NCBI RefSeq assembly: GCF_029502005.1
Contig: NZ_JAMQOT010000002.1
Location: 1 to 64,000, forward strand
Direction: 5' to 3'
From: Natrinema salsiterrestre
GTDB taxonomy: Archaea; Halobacteriota; Halobacteria; Halobacteriales; Natrialbaceae
DNA: 64,000 nt
Program-made: the position numbers and the translations under genes
Notes under the pieces: generated by a model
Databases searched by the model: none
Told to the model about the DNA's origin: nothing
The model's input: only the letters and a program-made list of their open reading frames with translations
Part shown: in pieces, positions 41,301 through 50,292 of the stretch
Layout: each line of letters begins with the position of its first letter
How positions within the stretch are numbered: position 1 is the stretch's first letter

Positions 41301-42110
41301 GTGGTCGGCTACGACGGGACGAACTCCGATTACACCCGCGCAGTTCGACCCGAGCGGAGCGAGTGGGCCTTCGGCGGCGCGGCCAACGACAACGCGCCGC
41401 AGGTGCTCGACGTCATCACCCCACCGGACGTTTCGCAGTCGGCCGCACTGGCGTACACGAGCGAGTCTCGAGCGTCGATTCCGCTCCGACCAGTGTCAGA
41501 CGGGAGCGGCGACCCGGCGGCCTTCGACGTCTCGAGCCTCGAGCACCCCTCGTCGGCGACGATCGGTGACGAGATTACGGTCACTGCGACCGTGACGAAT
41601 ACCGGCGACGCCGGAGGGACCGCGACGATCGAGTTCGGCGTGGACGGAACGATCGCGGAGTCGACGGACGTGACGCTGTCGCCGTCCTCGAGTTCGTCCG
41701 TCTCGTTCGAGTACGACACGAGCGGGCTGAGCGCCGGGTCTCACACGATCACCGTCGGATCCGGCACCGACACCGCGTCCGGATCGATCGAGGTCTCCAC
41801 CGGGAACGGGTCGGCGAACGCGTTCGAGGTTCGGAACGTCGATAGCCCGTCGTCGGCCGCGGTGGGTGACCGGATCTACGCGAGTGCCGATATCGTGAAC
41901 ACCGGCGACGAACTGACGACGAAGACCGTGGAGTTCCTCGTCGACGGCACCCACCGGGACGAGATGGCAGTGGACCTGCACGAAAACTCCCAGCGGTGGA
42001 TCCAGTTCGATCTCGACACCGCGGGGATGGCGACGGGCGAGCACGCGGTGACGATCGCAACGCCGGACGATCGCGCGTCGAGAACCGTCACTCTCACCGA
42101 TAGTCCGTGA
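38349..42110 (+). CDS. Tat-exported GH15 glucodextranase/glucoamylase-like exoenzyme
   Basis: A 1253-residue secreted enzyme. The N-terminus MQRRKFMTGLTAAGGLSLTG is a twin-arginine signal. Domains in order: a glucodextranase N-type beta domain (about 35-300); the GH15 (alpha/alpha)6 barrel (about 310-730) with YGHCWPRDLYHVFTALEAAG and the WYRYSHDGYGQ...GVGRLWPFLTGER active-site region; an Ig-like insert (about 745-810); a glucodextranase C-type surface-binding module (about 818-1020, LHWSDPVGDDVGPGDYTYPT); and two CARDB-like repeats (about 1060-1150 and 1160-1250). It hydrolyses alpha-glucans outside the cell and may be cell-wall associated through the CARDB repeats. It is preceded by a clear TATA box. 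Confidence 0.92.
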   Translation: MQRRKFMTGLTAAGGLSLTGVTEGALTAAESSYWPHGRRKGFVTAYDHDVAMADLPRVWYTITAGAITEVRFPRLDLVNTTAIEFVVTDGDGYAVRTYDVDGTDGGTDADPVDRRATMVEDDALVFEQTITDDVTPDRDWTLTVEYIADRSGDALLADVAFDAASEYDLYVAADLALGHGTNADRANVAGSGESKRIVATGSSDGWIAKPDGSAYDVATALTAAGGFDWATADTAGGEIASLLSGTVPRTSSSASGNVQVAGRLLSGGGETTLAMGFAQDGDTEAATAAARDALSRGYESVREAYVSGWQSYLDATETPASVASDAALRAQYNASLMSLKAGESKHEQFRGASVAAPTIPWGQIEAADSAARTGYGHCWPRDLYHVFTALEAAGDVEAATHATEYLFEYQQKPDGSVKQNTTFDGTERWGTVQMDQVASPLIMAYQLLERHDIAPSDGDVSYDYRNVRLGADYVADNGPRTPQERWEENGGFSPQSIAAQIAGLVCAAELADHEGRAADADRWRRAADDFSSRLESVTVSDDGPFGDRYFVRVSPDDDPDGSSVTLANGGGTHPVNEVVDPSFLELVRFGVRSADDPVVLESLRVVDDRIRVDTPNGPGWYRYSHDGYGQEADGSPWDGTGVGRLWPFLTGERAEYELLADGTGDLSPTALLETMANFANEGRMVSEQVWDRSEATDYDWAFGEGTGAATPLLWCSAQFVRLAHCIDAGRPVETPSAVTDHFDTSPGGCPSLSVDAPDAVDADSATITGTTEADSVRIETSAGDVLEPTVGADGSFSADVALSIGDNTVTVSVPDADGDGRCEESVTVERRERLLHWSDPVGDDVGPGDYTYPTGSVFEDGDFDIVELAVRDRGSSYRFAVTMATEPTNPWEFDAGFAKQYLQFYVRDPSAAGGSTDAAPGVNATLASPYHVRILADGENGVRVQDATGDRLATGRATVEGSEIGIEVPKDAIGDLASASIAALVVGYDGTNSDYTRAVRPERSEWAFGGAANDNAPQVLDVITPPDVSQSAALAYTSESRASIPLRPVSDGSGDPAAFDVSSLEHPSSATIGDEITVTATVTNTGDAGGTATIEFGVDGTIAESTDVTLSPSSSSSVSFEYDTSGLSAGSHTITVGSGTDTASGSIEVSTGNGSANAFEVRNVDSPSSAAVGDRIYASADIVNTGDELTTKTVEFLVDGTHRDEMAVDLHENSQRWIQFDLDTAGMATGEHAVTIATPDDRASRTVTLTDSP

Positions 42111-42425
42111 CACTCCCTGCCGGCAGAGTGGGGAGATTTGTGTCCTCATCGTACATCTACCGAGAGTGTACCGATTCGTCCGTTCGAGAACCGACGCTGA
42201 ACGCGGTACCGACGATACGAGACTGTCGTACTCGCTCCTGCTGGAATGCCGAGTCGTGCACTACTGATAACCGACAGCAGTTCGTTTTGATCACGTCCGT
42301 AACCGAGTTTTGTAATCAAAAGTACTATAAACCGCTTCGCGTATTCTCATACAACACGCCGGACGCCGGAGTGGCCTGTGATACGACCAATAGAGTCGCC
42401 ACGGCGATGGATGTGAGTATCCCGT
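42111..42425. other. Interval with a promoter-like box
   Basis: About 315 bases without a gene. ACTATAAACC at about 42324 is a TATA-like box roughly 100 bases before the RecA-like gene, in an AT-rich patch (42275-42335). Nothing else is seen. Confidence 0.4.
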
Positions 42426-43058
42426 ATGTATGACCTCGCAGACGTCCTTCCGGACGCCGAACTCGATCCGGGGACGAACGTACTCGTCTCGGGTCCGCCC
42501 CTGACGGGAAAGCGACGGATCGCTTTCGATATTCTCGCCAGCGGTGCGAATCGCGGGGACGGTTCGATCGTCGTCACCACGAAAGACAGCGCGGACAAGG
42601 TCCTCGAGAGCTTCGACGAGCACGTCGCCGAGGGCGTCGAGCCGAACGTGGGCGTCGTCGACTGCGTGACCAAACAGCGCGGCATCGGGACGATCGACGA
42701 CGATCCGCGGATCAAGTACGCCTCGTCGCCGGTCGACATGACCGGGATCGGGATCAAGCTCTCGGAGTTCCTTCAGGAGTTCTACGAGACTCGCGGGCTC
42801 AGCGAGAACCGCGTCCTCCTGCACTCGGTCTCGACGCTCCTGATGTACTCCGACCTCCAGACCGTCTTCCGGTTCCTCCACGTCTTCACCGGCCGAATCC
42901 AGAGCGCCGACGCCCTGGGCGTCTACGTCATCGACTCGACGGCCCACGACGACCAGACGATGAACACGCTCAAACAGCTCTTTGACGCCGTCATCGAACT
43001 TGAGGAGTCCGTCGACGGCGAGGACCCCGAAATCCGAACGGCCGGGCTCTCGCCCTGA
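42426..43058 (+). CDS. RecA/KaiC-superfamily ATPase (RAD55-like)
   Basis: A 210-residue protein with a KaiC/RAD55-like fold. The Walker A-like loop is LVSGPPLTGKRRIAFDILAS, where the usual T/S after Lys is Arg, as in other haloarchaeal members that may not hydrolyse ATP well. A Walker B-like strand is ALGVYVIDSTAHDD. There is no second RecA domain or catalytic Glu. Such proteins are often signalling or HTH-associated ATPases in haloarchaea. It lies 94 bases before the CoA-binding protein gene. Function unknown. Confidence 0.8.
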   Translation: MYDLADVLPDAELDPGTNVLVSGPPLTGKRRIAFDILASGANRGDGSIVVTTKDSADKVLESFDEHVAEGVEPNVGVVDCVTKQRGIGTIDDDPRIKYASSPVDMTGIGIKLSEFLQEFYETRGLSENRVLLHSVSTLLMYSDLQTVFRFLHVFTGRIQSADALGVYVIDSTAHDDQTMNTLKQLFDAVIELEESVDGEDPEIRTAGLSP

Positions 43059-43151
43059 TCCGGCGCTGGTAGTCGCCGCTCTCGAGGCGACTACACGACC
43101 GACCGCGCCCCGACCCCGAGACGTTTACTTTTCGAGCACGTACGCTCGCAC

Positions 43152-43562
43152 ATGCCAGTCGAAACTACGGCAGAGCTCGAGGCGATCCTCGGCTACGAGA
43201 CGATCGCGGTCGTCGGCTGTTCGAGCACGCCCGGCAAGGCGGCCCACGACGTGCCGAAGTACCTGCTCGAGCACGGCTACGACGTGATTCCGGTCAACCC
43301 CTTCGCGGATGAGATCTTCGGCCGCGAGGTCTACGACTCCCTCGCCGACGTCGAGCTCCGCCTCGACGTCGTCTGTATCTTCCGCCCCAGCGACGAGGTG
43401 AGCGAGATCGTCGACGCGGCCCTCGAGCGCGACGACGTGAGAGTCATCTGGACCCAGCAGGGGATCCGCGACGACGAGGCGGCGGCCCGCGCGGAAGACG
43501 CGGGCCGAGACGTCGTTCAGGATAAGTGTATGAAGGTCCAACATCGACAGCTCGTCGCCTGA
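43152..43562 (+). CDS. CoA-binding domain protein
   Basis: A 136-residue Rossmann protein with the CoA-binding pattern of YccU/succinyl-CoA-synthetase-alpha N-domains: ETIAVVGCSSTPGKAAHDVP then KYLLEHGYDVIPVNPFADEI and VIWTQQGIRDDEAAARAEDA. It lacks the phosphohistidine domain, so it binds CoA but should not ligate. Role in acyl-CoA sensing or redox protection is typical of the family but not established. The next gene is convergent. Confidence 0.9.
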   Translation: MPVETTAELEAILGYETIAVVGCSSTPGKAAHDVPKYLLEHGYDVIPVNPFADEIFGREVYDSLADVELRLDVVCIFRPSDEVSEIVDAALERDDVRVIWTQQGIRDDEAAARAEDAGRDVVQDKCMKVQHRQLVA

Positions 43563-43612
43563 AAACGGGCTGCGACGACGGCTCCGAGGGAGAGTCGAGA
43601 CGCCGGCGGAGA

Positions 43613-44593
43613 CTACGACGCCCACTCCTCGAACGACCGGTAGATCCCCTTCGAGAGGTAGCGCTCGCTCGAGTCGGGGAAGATCGTCACGACCGTCTCG
43701 TGGGGGACGTCGAGCTCCCCGGCGGCGATTTCCCGGGCGACTCGTTTCGCGGCCACGCTCGCAGCGCCCGCGCTCGAGGCGACCAGATGGCCCTCCTCGC
43801 GAGCGAGGCGTTCGAGTTCCGCGTGGGCGTCGCGATCCGCGATGGCGTCGACGGCGTCGACCAGTTCCGGTTCGAACAGTTCGTTCGTCGCGGTGTCGTG
43901 GGTGCCGATCCCCTCGATCTTGTACTCGCCTTCGTCGCGATCCTCGCCGACGAGATCGCCGTAGACCGATCCCTCCGGTTCGACGGCGACGATGTGCGTG
44001 TCGGGGTCCCGCTCGAGGGCGTAGCGGGCGATTCCCATGAGCGTGCCGGCGGTTCCGCAGCCGGCGACGACCGCGCCGACGCGCCCGTCGAGCGCGTCGA
44101 AAATCTCGGGTGCGGTCGTCTCGTAGTGGGCCTCGGTGTTGAGCGGGTTCGAGAACTGCTGGGGGACGGCGGCGTCGTCGAGTTCCGCGGCGAGCTCGTG
44201 CGCGCGGTCGATCGCTCGCTCCATGCCCTCGTCCGTCGGCGTGTTGATGACCTCGCCGCCCAGCGCCGCCATCAACTGCTGTTTCTCCACGCTGAACCGC
44301 TCGGGGACGACGAAGACGGCGTCGAGGCCGAGCTGTTCGGCTGCGATCGCCAACCCGATTCCGGTGTTGCCCGCCGTCGGTTCGATAATCGTCCCGCCCG
44401 GCGGCAGGTCGCCGCGCTCGAGCATCCGCTCGAGCATGTAGCGGCCGATCCGATCCTTGATGCTCGCGCCGGGATTGAACGACTCGAGTTTGGCGTAGAC
44501 GGGGACCGCGTCGGGGCCGTCCTGGAGCCGAACGAGCGGCGTTCGACCGATCGTCTCCAGTACCGAATCCACCGGCTCCTCGTGCGTCGTCAT
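43613..44593 (-). CDS. cysK: Cysteine synthase / PLP-dependent beta-synthase family
   Basis: A 326-residue fold-type II PLP enzyme from the ATG at 44593 (an upstream frame has no similarity). PLP lysine at about Lys46 (NPGASIKDRIG), substrate loop EPTAGNTGIGLAIA, and the glycine-rich phosphate loop AGCGTAGTLMGIARY. Closest to O-acetylserine sulfhydrylase / cystathionine beta-synthase-like proteins, forming cysteine from an activated serine and sulfide. It lacks CBS domains. Neighbours do not show the sulfur pathway. Confidence 0.9.
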   Translation of the reverse strand: MTTHEEPVDSVLETIGRTPLVRLQDGPDAVPVYAKLESFNPGASIKDRIGRYMLERMLERGDLPPGGTIIEPTAGNTGIGLAIAAEQLGLDAVFVVPERFSVEKQQLMAALGGEVINTPTDEGMERAIDRAHELAAELDDAAVPQQFSNPLNTEAHYETTAPEIFDALDGRVGAVVAGCGTAGTLMGIARYALERDPDTHIVAVEPEGSVYGDLVGEDRDEGEYKIEGIGTHDTATNELFEPELVDAVDAIADRDAHAELERLAREEGHLVASSAGAASVAAKRVAREIAAGELDVPHETVVTIFPDSSERYLSKGIYRSFEEWAS

Positions 44594-44855
44594 CGTGCTG
44601 GCAAATGTTGCCTCCGTTGTTAGCCTTTGCCCTCCCGATCCCGTCCGAGCGGTGATACCAGTAGGCAAAGGCGTGTTTTCGGGTCGCTGCACTCACCGAG
44701 AGTGTGAGGTGGGGGGGTTGTAATACGCACTCGCGCTGATACTGACGGGGGAGATCGAGTGTTCCGCTCGGAGCACCAGCAGCCGTCGTGATCCACGGTA
44801 CGAACGCTCGCGGTGTGCTGCCCGAACGATCGTGGCTATCTGTAGAACCGATCCG

Positions 44856-45194
44856 TCACTCGGCGGTCGTCTCGCTCGCCTCGGCCGCCGGTTCGGATTC
44901 CGCCGTCGTCGTGTCTGCGTTCTCGGCGTCCGTCTCGTCCTCGAGTTCGGCCTCGTCGATCGCCGCCTCCGCCAGGATCTCTTCGCCGTCGATCCCCTGC
45001 TCGTCGGCGATCGCGAGCAGGAGCGCCCGCTGCTCGGTGAGCTGATGGTCCAGTCGCGTGACGGTCTCGTGGGTTTCGTCGGCCTTCTCTTCTAACCCCG
45101 TAACCCGCTGCTGGAGTTTCTTGACCTGCTTGTACATCGCCTCGGCCCGATCCGAGAGGGTCTGAATCTTCTTTGCAGTGCTGCCGAGTCCCAT
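44856..45194 (-). CDS. DUF5798-like coiled-coil protein
   Basis: A 112-residue protein from the ATG at 45194, starting MGLGSTAKKIQTLSDRAEAM. A heptad-rich coiled coil (about 15-75, KKLQQRVTGLEEKADETHET, RLDHQLTEQRALLLAIADEQ) is followed by a highly acidic, Ala/Glu/Thr-rich tail. This is a conserved haloarchaeal family with no known function. It is divergent from the Hsp20 gene, with about 145 bases between the starts, which hold an AT-rich promoter region. Confidence 0.8.
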   Translation of the reverse strand: MGLGSTAKKIQTLSDRAEAMYKQVKKLQQRVTGLEEKADETHETVTRLDHQLTEQRALLLAIADEQGIDGEEILAEAAIDEAELEDETDAENADTTTAESEPAAEASETTAE

Positions 45195-45339
45195 ACGCGA
45201 ACGATGTGTTGGCGTACTAATGGGCCTTTTCCTCCGCTGTGGTCGGTGGGGCCGGAAATAGTATGCCATGTCTTAACAAGATTCGACAAATTTATTACGA
45301 ACCGTGGACAATCATCTACTGAACTCGAGGTGAACAGCC

Positions 45340-45708
45340 ATGGTGCGAGCGAGTCCACCGAGCACATGGATGCAAGGCCTCGACCTGCCCTCCCAACTCT
45401 TCGGTGACGCTGGTGGCAGCGACTACGAGCTGTACGAAGAGGACGACGAGTTCGTCCTCACGATCGACATGCCGGGCTTCGAGACGGACGAGATCGACCT
45501 GGCGTGGGACGACGGCATTCTGAACGTCGCCGCCGAACACGCCGACGAGAGTCGCGGCCGGAAGAAAACCTACCACCGTCGGTTCCGCTTCCCGAAGCTG
45601 ATCGACGACGAAGAGATCGCCGCCGAGTACACGAACGGCGTCCTCGAAGTCCGGCTGCCGACGTCCGACTCGACCACGCAAGGAAAGGAGATCCCGCTCG
45701 AGGGCTGA
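45340..45708 (+). CDS. hsp20: Hsp20 / alpha-crystallin small heat-shock protein
   Basis: A 122-residue small heat-shock protein. The alpha-crystallin domain (about 32-110) includes YEEDDEFVLTIDMPGFETDE, LNVAAEH, and YTNGVLEVRLP, with the terminal extension GKEIPLE supplying the I-x-L-like oligomerisation motif. An in-frame ATG at 45370 would shorten it by 10 residues. TTTATTA (about 45292) lies 48 bases upstream. It precedes the Cdc48 gene; both serve protein quality control but have separate promoters. Confidence 0.92.
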   Translation: MVRASPPSTWMQGLDLPSQLFGDAGGSDYELYEEDDEFVLTIDMPGFETDEIDLAWDDGILNVAAEHADESRGRKKTYHRRFRFPKLIDDEEIAAEYTNGVLEVRLPTSDSTTQGKEIPLEG

Positions 45709-45914
45709 CCCTTCCTGACGCGGGGCTCCCGAATCCCAGCATCGACACCGGAGACGAACCGGTCCCCGGCGCTGCCGGGTGAACTACCTCCCCGTCGACC
45801 GTTCGACTCGCGCGCGTCGACCGGTCGGCTCCTGTCCTGAGTTCGTCGTTCGTGCGTTCGAACGCGTCGACGAACGGCATCGATCACGTCCACACGACGC
45901 ACTACACAGTAGCC

Positions 45915-48161
45915 ATGCGACTCCGAGTGAAACCGCTCAAACGGAAGGACGCAGGCAGCGGCCTGGCCGCGATCGACCGCGAGACGATGGCCGAGCTCGG
46001 GGTCTCGAGCGGCGAGTTCGTCGCGATCGAGGGCCCCGAGGGTCGCGTCGTCGCGCGCGTCTGGCCGGGACGGAGCGAGGATACGGGTCGGGGTATCGTC
46101 CGCATCGACGGCCAGCTCCGGCAGGCAGCCGGCGTTCGGATCGACGATCCAGTTAGCGTCGAAGCGGCCGACGTCGACCCGGCCGAGCGAGTCACGCTCG
46201 TGCTGCCCGAGAACGTTCGCATTCAGGGCGACGTCGGCTCGTACCTCACGGAGAAACTCTCCGAGCGAGCCGTCAGTTCGGGCGACACGTTCTCGCTGTC
46301 GCTCGGCTTCGGGCTTCTCTCGACACGCTCCGGTCGGCGGCTGCCGGTCACCGTCGTCGACACCGAACCGAGCGGCTCCGTCGTCGTCAGCGGCGAGACC
46401 GAGGTCGAAGTGACCGAACGCGGCGGCGACGAACTCTCGGTCGAAGCGACCGGCCCGCTCGAAGGCGAGGGCGAACCCGACGGCCAGCCGCCGGACGTCA
46501 CCTACGAGGACGTCGGCGGCTTAGACGACGAGCTCGAGCGGGTCCGCGAGATGATCGAGCTGCCGATGCGCCACCCCGAACTCTTCAGAGCGCTCGGTAT
46601 CGAGCCGCCGAAGGGCGTCCTGCTGCACGGGCCGCCCGGAACCGGCAAGACGCTGATCGCGCGGGCAGTCGCGAACGAGATCGACGCTCACTTCCAGACG
46701 ATCTCCGGGCCGGAGATCATGTCGAAGTACTACGGCGAGAGCGAGGAGCAGCTCCGCGACGTCTTCGAGGACGCCGCCGAGCACGAGCCGGCGATCGTCT
46801 TCATCGACGAACTCGACTCCATCGCGCCCAAGCGCGAGGACGTCCAGGGCGACGTCGAACGGCGCGTCGTCGCCCAGCTCCTCAGCCTGATGGACGGCCT
46901 CGAGCAGCGCGGCGAGATCACCGTCATCGGCACGACCAACCGGGTCGACGCGATCGACCCCGCGCTGCGCCGTCCCGGCCGGTTCGACCGCGAGATCGAG
47001 ATCGGCGTCCCCGACGCCGCGGGCCGCGAGGAGATCCTGCAGATCCACACCCGCGGCATGCCCCTGGCCGAGGACATCGATCTCGAGCGTTACGCCGAGA
47101 ACACGCACGGCTTCGTCGGCGCCGACCTCGAGAACCTCGCGAAGGAGGCCGCGATGACCGCGATGCGCCGAGTCCGACCCGAACTCGATCTCGAGGAAGA
47201 CGAGATCGACGCCGAGGCGCTCGAGGCAATCGAGATCACGGAGGGCGACTTCAAGAGCGCCCTCCGCGGGATCGAACCCTCCGCGATGCGCGAGGTCTTC
47301 GTCGAAGTCCCTGACGTGAACTGGGGCGACGTCGGCGGCCTCGAGTCGGCCAAGGAGCGCCTGCGCGAGACCGTCCAGTGGCCCATGGAGCACGCCGACG
47401 CCTACCGACGAGTGGCGCTCGAGCCCGCCAAGGGCGTCCTGCTGTACGGGCCGCCGGGCACCGGGAAGACGCTCCTCGCCAAGGCGGTGGCCAACGAGTC
47501 CCGGTCGAACTTCATCTCGGTCAAGGGGCCCGAACTCTTCGACAAGTACGTCGGCGAGTCCGAGAAGGGGGTCCGCGAAATCTTCAGCAAGGCCCGCGAG
47601 AACGCCCCGACGATCGTCTTCTTCGACGAGATCGACGCCATCGCGAGCGAGCGGGGCAGCGGCGTCGGGGACTCCAACGTCGGGGAGCGCGTCGTGTCCC
47701 AGCTCCTGACCGAACTCGACGGCCTCGAGGAACTCGAGGACGTGGTCGTCATCGCAGCCTCAAATCGCCCCGAACTGATCGACGAGGCGCTCCTCCGACC
47801 GGGCCGGCTCGACCGCCACGTCGCGGTCGGCGAGCCCGACGAGGACGCCCGTCGCGAGATCTTCGCGATCCATACCGCCGACCGGCCGCTGGCCGACGAG
47901 GTCGATCTCGACGAACTCGCGGCCCGAACGGACGGGTACACCGGCGCGGACGTCGAGGCGATCTGCCGCGAGGCCGCGACGATCGCCGTCCGCGAACACG
48001 TCCACGCCGAGGCGACCGGTGAGGAACGCGACGTCGAAGCGATCGAACTGACGAGCGAGCACTTCGAACGACCGCTCGAGGAGGTCTCGTCCGACGTCGG
48101 CAGCGACTTCGCGGCTGATGAGGTCGGTGATGTGCTCGAGGGTGCCGGCGGCGAAGCGTAG
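45915..48161 (+). CDS. cdc48: Cdc48/p97-type AAA ATPase
   Basis: A 748-residue double-AAA ATPase, starting at the ATG at 45915 where the N domain begins [20 protein letters not shown]. The double-psi barrel and N-terminal fold cover about 1-180. D1: Walker A GPPGTGKT (about 239-246), Walker B FIDELD (about 296-301). D2: Walker A GPPGTGKT (about 512-519), Walker B FFDEID (about 569-574), arginine fingers RRPGRFD and RPGRLD. It unfolds proteins and delivers them to the proteasome or other partners. The C-terminus EGAGGEA carries no HbYX-type tail. Confidence 0.95.
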   Translation: MRLRVKPLKRKDAGSGLAAIDRETMAELGVSSGEFVAIEGPEGRVVARVWPGRSEDTGRGIVRIDGQLRQAAGVRIDDPVSVEAADVDPAERVTLVLPENVRIQGDVGSYLTEKLSERAVSSGDTFSLSLGFGLLSTRSGRRLPVTVVDTEPSGSVVVSGETEVEVTERGGDELSVEATGPLEGEGEPDGQPPDVTYEDVGGLDDELERVREMIELPMRHPELFRALGIEPPKGVLLHGPPGTGKTLIARAVANEIDAHFQTISGPEIMSKYYGESEEQLRDVFEDAAEHEPAIVFIDELDSIAPKREDVQGDVERRVVAQLLSLMDGLEQRGEITVIGTTNRVDAIDPALRRPGRFDREIEIGVPDAAGREEILQIHTRGMPLAEDIDLERYAENTHGFVGADLENLAKEAAMTAMRRVRPELDLEEDEIDAEALEAIEITEGDFKSALRGIEPSAMREVFVEVPDVNWGDVGGLESAKERLRETVQWPMEHADAYRRVALEPAKGVLLYGPPGTGKTLLAKAVANESRSNFISVKGPELFDKYVGESEKGVREIFSKARENAPTIVFFDEIDAIASERGSGVGDSNVGERVVSQLLTELDGLEELEDVVVIAASNRPELIDEALLRPGRLDRHVAVGEPDEDARREIFAIHTADRPLADEVDLDELAARTDGYTGADVEAICREAATIAVREHVHAEATGEERDVEAIELTSEHFERPLEEVSSDVGSDFAADEVGDVLEGAGGEA

Positions 48162-48253
48162 CGACCCGCCGGCGGCGGTCGTCCAGTGACCGCGGCGTTC
48201 GACCCCGTGAGGCCGCCGGCTCCATCGTCAGTCCGTCTCGAGGGAGCCAGCTC

Positions 48254-49105
48254 TCAGGTGTCCGTCGCCGGCGTCACGGGGTAGCGACGCTTGTGCCGGG
48301 TTCGATCGCACCACTCGGCGAGTCGCTCGACGGTCGATGGATCGACGCCGGTCCGTTCGGCCGCGGTCGCCGTGTCGACGCCGCGGTCCACGCAGGCGCC
48401 GAGGATCCGATCGACGATTTCCGGTGGAACGCCGACCGCCGCCGCCGGCGATTCGCCCGGGTGAAGCGGCGACCCTGACGTCTCGACGGTCAACTCCTCG
48501 GGGAGACCGACGGCTCGAGCGAGCGCCTCGACTTCGGTTCGAAAGAGGCTGACGAAGGGGAGACAGTCGGCGCCCGTTTCACCGTGTTTCGTGAACGAGC
48601 CGAGGAGGAACTGCGTCCGATTGACCGTTCCCACGACGAGCGCGTTCGTCGTGTTCGCGACGTAGTACGTACACGCCATCCGAAGCCGCGACAGCGCGTT
48701 GTTCGTCGCGACCAGATCGTCCGCCGGCCCGTCGGACCCACCGACCGTCTCCTGAAACGCGGCCAGGACCGGCTGGAGTTGCAGGCGTCTGTGTTCGATA
48801 CCCAGCGACGTCGCGATCGCCTCCGCGTTTCGGGAGATCGCTTCGTGACTCAGGAACGCCGGCATCACGAGCCCCGTCACGCGGTCCCGCCCGACGGCCT
48901 CGACGGCGAACGTCGCCGCCAGCGCCGTCTCGACGCCGCCGTCGAGCCCGACGACGAGCCGGTCCGCACCGGCGTTGGCGACCCGTTCCTCGAGGAATCG
49001 GGGAAGCCGCTCCCGGAGCCGTGCCAGCGCGTCGTCGGTGGTCGCGAGTCCCTCCGGACCACGAGGGAGCTCCGCGAGGGACCCGTCGAAATCCGCCATC
49101 GTCAT
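48254..49105 (-). CDS. nadE: NadE-like NAD synthetase with altered PP-loop
   Basis: A 283-residue protein of the PP-loop ATP-pyrophosphatase family, clearly NadE in overall pattern (RLRMACTYYVANTTNALVVG, then the later GSFTKHGETGADCLPF block). The catalytic PP-loop SGGxDS is here LDGGVETA (about 54-61): the first Ser is Asp and the DS is ET. The GTGN..E block reads GTVNRTQFLLG, again with the acidic residue lost. These changes suggest reduced or changed activity, or a moonlighting paralogue; another nadE may exist elsewhere. ATG at 49105 or, two codons later, at 49099. Confidence 0.8.
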   Translation of the reverse strand: MTMADFDGSLAELPRGPEGLATTDDALARLRERLPRFLEERVANAGADRLVVGLDGGVETALAATFAVEAVGRDRVTGLVMPAFLSHEAISRNAEAIATSLGIEHRRLQLQPVLAAFQETVGGSDGPADDLVATNNALSRLRMACTYYVANTTNALVVGTVNRTQFLLGSFTKHGETGADCLPFVSLFRTEVEALARAVGLPEELTVETSGSPLHPGESPAAAVGVPPEIVDRILGACVDRGVDTATAAERTGVDPSTVERLAEWCDRTRHKRRYPVTPATDT

Positions 49106-49561
49106 CGGACTGGCGGGGCGCCGACCGCTCGATCGACGGTCCGCTGTCGGATACCGGAACGGTCACAACGGTCTCTCGACCGGGAGTCGAGAAATGGGCG
49201 GTCGACGGCCGTATCGCGGAGTCGGTGTCTCATCGTTCACTCTACGGAGTCCGGTCGAACGATATAATAGTTTTCGCTCGAATGATTACCCAATTGCAAA
49301 GGATTAGTGGACTACACTACGATATATATTCGAAAAAAGATTGCAATTCCCAAAATTCACCATCCCGAAGAAAGACGGTGGGGCCCGACGCCGGCCGAGT
49401 CGGTTCCGAGACGAAACCGTCTCGCGATGGCGAACGATCCTCGGCCCGATCGGTAGCCGGTGGGACTCGAGGTGACGAGATTCCATCCGGTCGAGCGATG
49501 CCCCGCCCTCGAGCGATTCGGCAGACGAAAGGTCCTTAAGCATAACCCGCGTAGGACGGGA
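49106..49561. other. Upstream region of the SRP RNA
   Basis: About 455 bases without a gene. It contains an AT-rich patch (49260-49365, including GATATATATTCG) and, just before the RNA, CTTAAGCAT at about 49536, a TATA-like box about 25 bases before the RNA start. Confidence 0.4.
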
Positions 49562-49866
49562 TGGACTAGGTCGGGCAGTTAGGCCCTGCTCACTACCCGC
49601 GCTATGGTCTTTAGCGGGGACCGAACGCCGCGGGCGTCCGGTCAGACCGGCCGGGGCCTCGGGAGCCAACAGAGAAGCCTCGTCCGTCGGGGACAGCGGT
49701 CCACGATGGCCGTCCGCAGGGACGACCCATCGTGGTTAGTCGGCGACAGCCCATCAGGCGCGGAAGCGAGCAGTGGACCGCCGAACACCTGTCGCTCGAC
49801 GGGTCGCGGGGTGGAGAAGGCAACCGAGATTCCCCCGTCCGGAACGCCGGGCAACTGCGGCCGTCC
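49562..49866 (+). ncRNA. ffs: Signal recognition particle RNA (7S RNA)
   Basis: A 305-base GC-rich RNA. It opens with GGACTAGGTCGGGCAGTTAG, and its 3' end AACTGCGGCC pairs back with GGTC..GCAGTT to close helix 5. The S-domain helix 8 contains the diagnostic asymmetric loop: CAGGCGCGGAAGCGAGCAG (about 49757-49775), the Srp54-binding GGAAG...GAGCAG signature. Length fits the archaeal (haloarchaeal) 7S RNA of about 300 bases. Ends are set by pairing and could be off by about 5 bases. A TATA-like box lies about 25 bases upstream. Confidence 0.9.
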
Positions 49867-49880
49867 GCATTCATACATAA

Positions 49881-50089
49881 CGAAATTTTGTTCTGCGCGA
49901 GCGGCGGCGCTACGCGCCTTGCTCGCTCGACAAAATTTCGATTAAAAGCACCGGAAGACGCGAAGCGTCTTCCGAGCCCTCGTTCATTCCGTTCACGAGG
50001 ACACTCCTCCTTCCGTTCCGTGACGCTCCGCGTCACTCCACATCAGTCGTCGGCCCGCTCGCTCACCCGGTCTCACGGCCTTCGGCCGT
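49881..50089. repeat. Run of perfect short hairpins after the SRP RNA
   Basis: In order: CGAAATTTTGT / ACAAAATTTCG (49881-49891 and 49930-49940); GGAAGACGC-GAA-GCGTCTTCC (49953-49973); GTGACGC-TCC-GCGTCAC (50020-50036); ACGGCC-TTC-GGCCGT (50075-50089). Most have 3-base loops, as in the intergenic palindromic sequences of many haloarchaea. The interval 49867-50292 otherwise holds no gene. Confidence 0.6.
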
Positions 50090-50292
50090 TCGACTTCTCG
50101 CGTCGCTACGCGCCGCGCACGGCTTCGCTCGCGGTCGTGACGGGTAATCGCCTACCCTTCCCCGGGTCACACGGCTCTCACTGTCGTTCGAGCCGTGCTC
50201 CCGGCCAGAGGTTGCGTGCCGGGTGGCTTCGGATCCATCCACAAAAGTCAGAAGAGAAACTATTACTGTCGGCGCCCGGAATTGGTTCTTCA

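Noticed and set aside
49732-50292. Long plus-strand open frame running from the SRP RNA into the lipoprotein gene
   Set aside because: The first part is the structured SRP RNA and the hairpin run; only from the ATG at 50293, with signal peptide and lipobox, is it a credible protein.
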